Source: Symbiodinium natans (Eukaryota > Sar > Dinophyceae > Suessiales > Symbiodiniaceae). From it: 64,000 nucleotides of DNA. Location of the stretch: the NCBI GenBank assembly GCA_905221605.1, contig CAJNDS010002696.1:1-64000 (forward strand). Direction: 5' to 3'. The position numbers were made by a program, and so were the translations under genes. Positions within the stretch are counted from its first letter, which is position 1, and each line of letters begins with the position of its first letter. A model generated the notes under the pieces. The model searched no databases. It had not been told where the DNA came from and was given only the letters and a program-made list of their open reading frames with translations. This document shows positions 57,532 through 64,000 of this stretch, piece by piece.

Positions 57532-57571
57532 CGCCATCAAAGGTGAAGAGACCTTCGGCAACAAAGACGAG
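57532..57571 (+). CDS. Candidate exon
   Basis: From CTCTCGAAG to GACGAG|GTCGGT: AIKGEETFGNKDE, ending phase 0. Possible part of a gene ending at 60021. Confidence 0.35.
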
Positions 57572-58646
57572 GTCGGTTCTGCAGGCCCCCACAGGGTTTA
57601 GGGTTTAGGGTTTAGGGTTTAGGGTTCAGGGTTTAGGGTTCAGGGTTTAGGGTTTAGGTTTATCTAAGGTTGGAACCATGGCCCCCCCACCCGGTGGTTT
57701 TTTTCCGTTGATAGGGTTGAGGGTTTAGTCAAGGGACTCAAGGAGGAACCCTGAAAAGGGATCTTTAGGGTTTAGGGTTTAGGGTTAGGGTTTAGGGTTT
57801 AGGGTTTAGGGTTTAGGGTTTAGGGTTTAGGGTGTAGGGTGTAGGGTTTAGGGTTTAGCTAAGGTTGGAACCATGGGCCCTTAGTATGGCACCTTTTTAC
57901 GCGTGTTTAAATGGATTTCAAGGGATCCGAAGTATGGGTTATGGGCCCTAAACCCTAAACCCTAAACCCTAAACCCTAAACCCTAAACCCTAAACCCTAA
58001 ACCCTAAACCCTAAACCCTAAACCCTAAACGTGTAACAAGGGTTATAAAACAGGGGACCCATACTTCGGATCCCCTAGTTGAGAGCTCAGGGTTGAACGA
58101 TTGAGTACAGGGTTTAGGGTTTAGGGTTTAGGGTTTAGGGTTTAGGGTTCAGGGTTTAAGGTTTAAGGGTTTAGGGTTTAGGGTTTAGGGTTTAGGGTTT
58201 AGGGTCTAGGGTTTAGGGTTTAGGGTTTGTTCAGGTTCCAGTTGAAGGTTCAGGGTGCAGGGTTAAAACAAACGGACCTACTTGGGACCCTCTTTACCAA
58301 CAGTTTGATGGGTCATACCTGCGAAGTAAGGGTAGTTACTACTAAACTGTAGGAAAACAGAGTCCCAGGTACTGTGCAGAGCTTAGATACGTGCAGCGCT
58401 TGTCAGGGGTCTGTCGGATGGTTTGTTTCAGCTCCTTGGGGGGCTGTTATCGGGTCTTCAGGGGTTTCGGCGTTATGGTTTCGACTCCTAAACCCTAAAC
58501 CCTAGACCCTAAGCCTTAAGCCCTAAGCCCTAAGCCCTAAACCCTAAACCCTAAACCCTAAACCCTAAACCCTAAACCCTAAACCCTAAACCCTAAACCC
58601 TAAACCCTAAACCCTAAACCCTAAACCCTAACCCTAAACCATTCAG
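57572..58646. repeat. Telomere-repeat block with array inside a foldback
   Basis: TTTAGGG 57597-57655, 57768-57855 and 58110-58230; CCCTAAA 57948-58030 (inside the inverted repeat 57921-58076) and 58535-58640. Confidence 0.7.
57921..58076. repeat. Inverted repeat with a CCCTAAA array in the loop
   Basis: Arms AGGGATCCGAAGTATGGGT (57921-57939) and its exact reverse complement (58058-58076) enclose about 12 telomeric units. A related half (GGGATCCGAAGTAT) occurs at 26696-26709. Confidence 0.8.
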
Positions 58647-58689
58647 GGTGCTGCGCAGCTTCACGGAGTGCGATCTCTGGTGTGCGTGG
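58647..58689 (+). CDS. Candidate exon, frame uncertain
   Basis: From CATTCAG to GCGTGG|GTTTAGG; two frames are open (GAAQLHGVRSLVCV or VLRSFTECDLWCA). The preceding candidate exon favours the first by phase. Confidence 0.3.
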
Positions 58690-59942
58690 GTTTAGGAGTC
58701 ACACTCCAAGCTTTGGGTGGGCTTCGTGGGGTTTAGGGTTTAGGGTTTAGGGTTCAGGGTTCAGGGTTCAAGGTTCAGGGTTCAGGGTTCAGGGGGGCTT
58801 ACGGGGGTTTATGGATGAATCAAGAGTTGAGCTGAACGGTGAAGATCCGCCGTCTGGCCGACAGGCCAGTACCGAAGCTTCCCCTACCTGTTGTCGGCTC
58901 TCATCCAAAATTCCTGTCAACCCTCTTGGCCTCCAGCCCGAAGCCCAACTGAATCAACGCCATACATGCAGGCTTGCGATTGCCAGCGCCCTGGGCATCG
59001 TCACGAGCATACGTGAGGGCTGTTCTAAACTAGCGGCACCGTTGTGAAAAGTTCACTGGCTCCCCAAGCTTTAAACCCTAAACCCTAAACCCTATACCCT
59101 AAACCCACAAGGGGCTTAATTCAGAACTGACCTGAGTTTTCTGCAGACGCGGGGGGGAGTTGGAGTTGGGTTGGGTTGGGTTCAGGATTGACAGGTGGGC
59201 TCATGGGGTTTAGGAGTTAGGGCTTATCTCAAGGCATGCCCCACATGTTCTCATGGCGTAGCCTCTACGGTCGGCCCAGTTTAGGGTTTAGGGTTTAGGG
59301 TTTAGGGTTTAGGGTTTAGGGTTTAGGTTTAGGGTTTAGGGTTTTGTGTAAGTAAGGTCAGATATTCATTCTTCGACCTTGACACACACACACACACACC
59401 TTGAGCTCTTGACAAAGGCTGCAACCCTGTGCACCCAACGAGGAACGACCTAAACCCTAAACCCTAAACCCCAAAAGCCCAGAAAGCCTACAGTCCCTTC
59501 CAAGCCCTGAACCCGAAACACTGAACCCTAAAAGCCCCGAACGTCCCTTCTGCCAACCTAGGCCCCTCCTACATATAAACGTAAAGCAATAAGTAGATTT
59601 AACAACATATATATATACATATATATCTATATACATATATATATATATACATATATATATACATATACATATATATATATATATATCTACATATACATAT
59701 ATATATATATATAAGTAACCACCCCCCCCCCACCCCCCGTCGAGCCCCGCACCTATTCAGAGGTTTAAAAGGCATCGCAAAGGGCAGTTGAGGTAGGTTT
59801 AGGGTTTAGGGTTTAGGGGTGTAGGGGTTTAGGGTTTAGGGTTTTAGGGTTTAGGGTTTTAGGGTTTAGGGTTTAGGGTTTAGGGTTCGGAGTTTATCGG
59901 CCAAATTTCGGGTCTTTAGGGATTCCGTCTCTGTCTGCCGAG
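58690..59942. repeat. Telomere-like DNA, AT microsatellite
   Basis: TTTAGGG and TTCAGGG words 58735-58790, TTTAGGG 59280-59345, (CA)n 59383-59398, AT microsatellite 59605-59712, poly-C 59720-59737. A unique stretch 58800-59045 is open (IASALGIVTSIREG) but lacks firm edges. Confidence 0.55.
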
Positions 59943-60021
59943 ACCGAAAGCCAAAACGCCCGACAGCGAGAGCAGCGGCAAAGGCAAGGGCAAGAAAGCC
60001 AGAGGCTCGTCAAAAATCTAG
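59943..60021 (+). CDS. Candidate terminal exon, basic C-terminus
   Basis: From TCTGCCGAG: PKAKTPDSESSGKGKGKKAR then GSSKI and TAG 60019-60021. Lys/Gly/Ser-rich tail. Confidence 0.45.
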
Positions 60022-60420
60022 TTGACCGTAAGCTGCATTGTGTATTTCTATACTTCTAAACTACATCTCTAGATCTATGTATCTCGACTTCCCCATATTT
60101 ATCCAGTTTCGTTGGCCCTAAACCCTAAACCCTCGACCGAGGCTTCTTTCTGTAACTCGGACCTGCAGGTCCCAACTTATCGTGTTTAGGGTTTAGGGTT
60201 TAGGGTTTAGGGTTTAGGGTTTAGGGTTTAGGGTTTAGGGTTTAGGGTTTAGGGTTTAGGGTTTCGTGTCTCGCCGCCTTTGATTTTGCAAAGTATGGCC
60301 TGCAATTAATCTTGTTCGTCGGGAGCTCAGTCATGCCCATTGTAGAAAACCTTAAACCAAAAACCCCTGAACCCTAAACCCTTAACCCTTAACCTTAAAC
60401 CCTAAACCCTATAAGCCCTG
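60022..60420. repeat. Intergenic DNA with TTTAGGG array (60184-60262)
   Basis: No gene seen; patchy CCCTAAA from 60345. Confidence 0.6.
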
Positions 60421-60455
60421 TGCTCAAGAAAAAAGCGACATGCACCCAAGCCGAG
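60421..60455 (+). CDS. Candidate exon with duplicated 3' edge
   Basis: Reads KSDMHPSR in the frame that continues into 60859. ACCCAAGCCGAGGAGAGG at 60444-60461 recurs exactly at 60847-60864, so the true boundary lies within the duplication. Its 5' edge is unclear. Confidence 0.3.
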
Positions 60456-60858
60456 GAGAGGGTTTACGAAAATAAGGGGCCCCTTACTTAGACCCCAAAT
60501 TGTAGGATAGTAAGGACCTCAATTAAACCCCAAAACCCTGACCCTAAGCCCTGAACCCTAAACCTTAAACCCTAAACCCCAAGCCCTAAACCCTAAACCC
60601 TAAACCCTGAACCCTAACCCTAAACCCTAAATGTAAACCCGAAGCCCTAAACCCTAAGCCCTAAACCTTGAACCCTAAACCCTAAACCCTAAACCCTAAA
60701 CCCTAAACCCTAAATCCTAAACCCTAAACCCTGAACCCTAAACCCTAAACCTTAAACTCTAAACCCTAAACCCTAAACCTTAAACCCTAAACCCTAAACC
60801 CTAAACCCTAAACCCTAAACCCTAAACCCTAAACCCTAAACCCTAAACCCAAGCCGAG
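60456..60858 (+). other. Candidate 403-nt intron within an 18-bp duplication
   Basis: Mostly CCCTAAA and variants (60535-60850). With the frame kept, the ends would be GA...AG, a donor class reported for dinoflagellates; no GT-AG choice fits inside the duplication. Confidence 0.35.
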
Positions 60859-60920
60859 GAGAGGTAGTCCTGTCTGCGGCAGACGGCGGCGAGGATGCGG
60901 AGGAGCTTTTGGTTCACTGG
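60859..60920 (+). CDS. Candidate exon, acidic
   Basis: EVVLSAADGGEDAEELLVHW, ending phase 0 at CACTGG|GTTTAGGG. Joins 61125 in phase. Confidence 0.5.
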
Positions 60921-61124
60921 GTTTAGGGTTTAGGGTTTAGGGTTTCGGGTTTCCCAAGCCCCCCAAGCCCCCCAAGCCCCCCACGACTCCCAAGCCCCCC
61001 AAGCCCCCTAAACCCTAAACCCTGAACCCTGAACCCTGAACCCTGAACCCTGAACCCTGAACCCTGAACCCTGAACCCTAAACCCTAAACCCTAAACCCT
61101 AAACCCTACCAAGTGCTGTCGCAG
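60921..61124 (+). other. Candidate intron, 204 nt
   Basis: GTTTAGGG start with four TTTAGGG units, variant runs CCCCCCAAG (60955-61010) and CCCTGAA (61020-61078), CCCTAAA 61078-61108, ends GCTGTCGCAG. Confidence 0.5.
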
Positions 61125-61197
61125 GCTGCTGAAGCCCCCAAGGGCGGCCGAGCGCGGCGCGCGCGCGCAGCCGGCACGGGAGGCCATGTTGCTTTCG
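61125..61197 (+). CDS. Candidate exon, Ala/Arg-rich
   Basis: AAEAPKGGRARRARAAGTGG then HVAF plus one base, from GTCGCAG to TTTCG|GTTTTAGGG. A following exon may lie at 61600-61635, but its frame is ambiguous. Confidence 0.4.
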
Positions 61198-61933
61198 GTT
61201 TTAGGGTTTAGGGTTTAGGGTTAGCGTGTCGGGTTCAGGGTTTAGGGTTTGGGGTTTGGGGTTTCGGGTTTCGGGTTTAGGGTTTGGGGTTTGGGGTTTG
61301 GGGTTTGGTGTTTTTTGGGTTAAGGGTTGAGGGGGCTTAGAAACCTAAACCCTACACCTTGCACCCTAAATCCTAAACCCTAAGCCCGAAACCTAAACCC
61401 TTAACCCTAAACACCAAACCCCAAACCCCAAACCCTAAACCCGAAACCCGAAACCCCAAACCCTGAACCCGACACGCTAACCCTAAACCCTAAACCCTAA
61501 ACCCTAAACCCTAAACCCTAAACCCTAAACCCTAAACCCTAAACCCTAAACCCTAAACCCTAAACCCTAAACCCTAAACCCCTCCACACTTGGCTACAGC
61601 CTGAGCTACCCCACCCAACTTTGGGGCTTCGGAAGGTGTGCAGCTACGAGTAGCTGGATTCAGGTTGGGTCCATGTAGGTTTAGGGTTTATTGTTCAGGG
61701 TCTAGGGTTTAGGGTTTAGGGTTTAGTGTTTGGGGTTAAGGGTTTAGGGTTTAGGGTTTAGGGTCTGGGGTTCAGGGTTTAGGGTGGCTTATTCGGGTTT
61801 TGGGTTTAATTTGGGGATACCCCTTCGGGGCGAGGCTTTGGGACCTTTATGATTCAAGGGTTTCGGGCGTACAACTAGTGAGCTAGTTGACTAGTCATGA
61901 AGCGCTGCTCTGCTCGGAAGCTTTTCTAGGTTT

Positions 61934-62031
61934 CCCCAGTAGTACCCTTATTCCCTTTTTGGTTTCGGGGGTCTTTATTGAAACTGAATAGTAAGAACAA
62001 GGGCACCCCTTATTGTTAGGGAGTTGCTGGG
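61934..62031. mobile_element. MITE-like palindrome, family G, copy 1
   Basis: CCCCAGTAGTACCCTTATTC at the left; the right arm has AAGGGCACCCCTTATT and GTTGCTGGGG. Shares words with 48957-49035 and 62747-62862. Confidence 0.6.
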
Positions 62032-62746
62032 GGTCTTAGTTTCGGTCAACTCAAAGGGCCTGTGGACCTGTCCACACCACCGAAAGTTTGTGAACCCCCC
62101 GAAGTCCAGATTGAGGATTTTGGTCCTTAGCGGTCCCTTAGGGTTTAGGGTTTAGGGTTGAGGGTTTAGGGTTTAGGGTTTGGGGTTTAGGGTTTAGGGT
62201 TTGGACGCGCGGACACAGAACAAATGCTGCCATGTCAACTGGCGGCATATTTGTCAGTAAATATGGGTTTGCAACCCAAAACCCCAAACCAAATAGTAGT
62301 CTGAAGGGGCTCACCTAGTGTTTGTAAAGGAAGTTACATGGGCCTTTATTATGGTCCCTTACCTCCTTTAAAGGGTTTGATGTATGGGGCCTTGGGTCTA
62401 GGGTTTAGGGTTAGGGGGTTGCATAGGGTATATAATAGTGTATATAAGGGCCGCCTGAGAGGACCATGCAACTACCCGAAGAGAGCATGCATGAACATGC
62501 AGCATCTAGGTATACCCTAAGCAACTCCAGAACCCTAAACCCTAAACACTAAACCCTATACCCTATAGGGTCAAAGGGCTGAGGGCCCCTAAACTCTAAA
62601 CCCTAAACCGTCGGAGCCGCGTCCCCGAACAGCCCACCCTGAATGTTCATCATAGATGGGATGTCCCCCCTTATACCGCGGCTTAGGGTTTAGGGTTTAG
62701 GGTTTAGGGTTTCGAAATTGCAGTACCCCCAATTCTTGTCCCTATT

Positions 62747-62862
62747 CTAGGATGCCCAGTAGTACCCTTATTCCCTTTTTTGGGGGGGTTGAGGTTCCCT
62801 TATCAACCCCCTTTAAGCAAAAAAGGGGCACCCTTTTTCATCCTAGGTTACTGGGCAGCCTA
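62747..62862. mobile_element. MITE-like palindrome, family G, copy 2
   Basis: CTAGGATGCCCAGTAGTACC at the left and GGTTACTGGGCAGCCTAG at the right, an imperfect foldback. Confidence 0.65.
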
Positions 62863-63344
62863 GAATTCAGGGCTGTTAGTATAGAGGGTTTAGGGTTTAG
62901 GGTTTAGGGTTTAGGGAAGATCCCAAGTCATAGGCCTCATAGTCCAAACACGGCTCACGCAGGGGACGATGCCGCCGATGGTGTGAATGGGAGGCCTTGG
63001 CTTGAGGGTTTGAAGTTTGAGGTTTAGGGTTTAGGGTTTAGGGGTTTAGGGTTTAGGGTTTAGGGTTTAGGGTTTAGGGTTTAGGGTTTAGGGTTTAGGG
63101 TTTAGGGTTTAGGGTTTAGGTCACTGTGTTCGTTTGTACTTTAGTATGCTTTTTCACGCCTTTCAAGACAACTACATTTGTAAGCTCGCGAGTCGTTATC
63201 TTAACGTAGGATTATAAGGGCCCAACGAGAAGTATTCGATACGGGCCCTGTAACACATTAACCATAATAGAGTACAGTGACTGAACACATGACTGAACTG
63301 TACAGGCGTTCTTTCACACCTATAATGATAGTTTAGCGCTGCAT

Positions 63345-63439
63345 ATGGGTAGTTCTCTAAATCACGGTCCCTTTCGGCTTCTTTTTTGTTAAGGGTCCCG
63401 TACTGTACAAAGGACCCTCATGTAGAGAACTACCCACAT
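63345..63439. mobile_element. MITE-like palindrome, family C, copy 2
   Basis: ATGGGTAGTTCTCTAAAT at the left and TGTAGAGAACTACCCACAT at the right. Confidence 0.8.
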
Positions 63440-64000
63440 GTTATTGGATGAGGATAGATATTGGCTGTTCCTTTCGGGATACCAGTACCACCACTGCGAC
63501 CACTACCGTCACTTCCGCTGTCTATCTTTTCGCTTGAGCACGATCACCACCATGGCCACCACGAGGACCACGACAACAACTATCACGACTACTGCTTCTG
63601 TGAATGTGATTGGTCTTGCTACCTTGCTTCCTGCTTGCATGCGCTGCTGAATTGGAAAGCAAGCCTTGCACCCTGAACCCTGAACTATGTTTAGGCTCCA
63701 ATTTTAGGCCTTGCTTGAAGCGACGAAGTCCTCGAGATCTTGATCTTCCAGGCCCTAACCTCAAACCCTAAACCCCAAACCCTTTAACCCTCAACCCCTA
63801 AACCAGCTGTTCTCTTCCCGAGTGTGAGTTTCGGCTCTATGGCTCCCGGCTCTTCGATCCCTTTCTGTTGATCTGCTGTATCTGTACGGGTAGCTACATG
63901 GTCCCTTAGTATGGATTTAGGGTTCAGCGTTTTAGGTTTCGGGTTGAGGGTTTAGGGTCCCGCAACATGGTCCCTTACATCTTTCAAACTTTCTGAGTTA

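Larger units (their letters stand above)
61198..64000. repeat. Telomere-repeat block with palindromes, right end of window
   Basis: CCCTAAA 61480-61580; TTTAGGG 61700-61770, 62140-62205, 62682-62712, 62886-62916 and 63020-63120; family G palindromes 61934-62031 and 62747-62862; family C copy 63345-63439. 63438-63650 is unique and open with a Thr-rich stretch (TITTMATTRTTTTTITTTAS); not called. No chromosome end is reached. Confidence 0.6.

Noticed and set aside
63461-63676. His/Asp-rich ORF (EHDHHHGHHEDHD)
   Set aside because: Overlaps a Thr-rich frame on the same strand; composition comes from an ACC/CAC-rich tract and neither frame has splice or start support.

Overview
The window looks like nuclear DNA of a dinoflagellate, probably from the Symbiodiniaceae/Suessiales side, although the species cannot be fixed from sequence alone. 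The signs are a near-perfect relic of the dinoflagellate spliced leader (11227-11247, minus strand), a copia element with the expanded acidic integrase and extra domains I associate with dinoflagellate copies, introns with GT, GC and possibly GA donors, and very abundant TTTAGGG/CCCTAAA telomere-type repeats.

Left part (1 to about 11250): a copia-type LTR retrotransposon on the minus strand, running off the left edge. In its own reading direction it has a spliced-leader relic, a candidate half-tRNA-iMet primer site, gag (CCCH finger and damaged zinc knuckle), a region resembling part of a DNA methyltransferase fold, an HHCC zinc site, an integrase split over two frames, a 2OG-Fe(II)-dioxygenase-like domain (H-x-D ... 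H-x8-R), a coiled coil and the start of the reverse transcriptase. An APE-type LINE (4882-9660, plus strand) inserted into gag. It is bounded by a 12-bp target duplication and has several frameshifts of its own.

Right part (about 11300-64000): roughly 50 kb in which telomeric arrays in both orientations alternate with short unique segments of about 30-170 bp. Many unique segments read as exons: AG before, GT or GC after, open in one frame, and often joining in phase. The best case is a KH-domain protein (six exons, 43351-46978). Others are two SNF2-helicase-like exons (20596-21258), a Gly/Tyr-rich protein (54063-57140) and several separate 3' terminal exons. Most recognised exons are on the plus strand; one kinase-like exon is on the minus strand. 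In the KH gene most introns begin with TTTAGGG arrays and end with CCCTAAA arrays, so a transcript could fold into a long hairpin that brings the splice sites together. Short duplications of exon edges flank several of these arrays, as expected of introner-like insertions. I consider this the most unusual system in the window.

Also present are several families of small palindromic (MITE-like) elements, some with telomeric arrays in the loop, a satellite block at 35.5-37.25 kb, blocks of variant telomeric repeats, poly-T/poly-G junction tracts and AT microsatellites. No rRNA, tRNA gene or CRISPR array was recognised. Exon calls rest on reading frame and splice-site reasoning only; no database search was possible.
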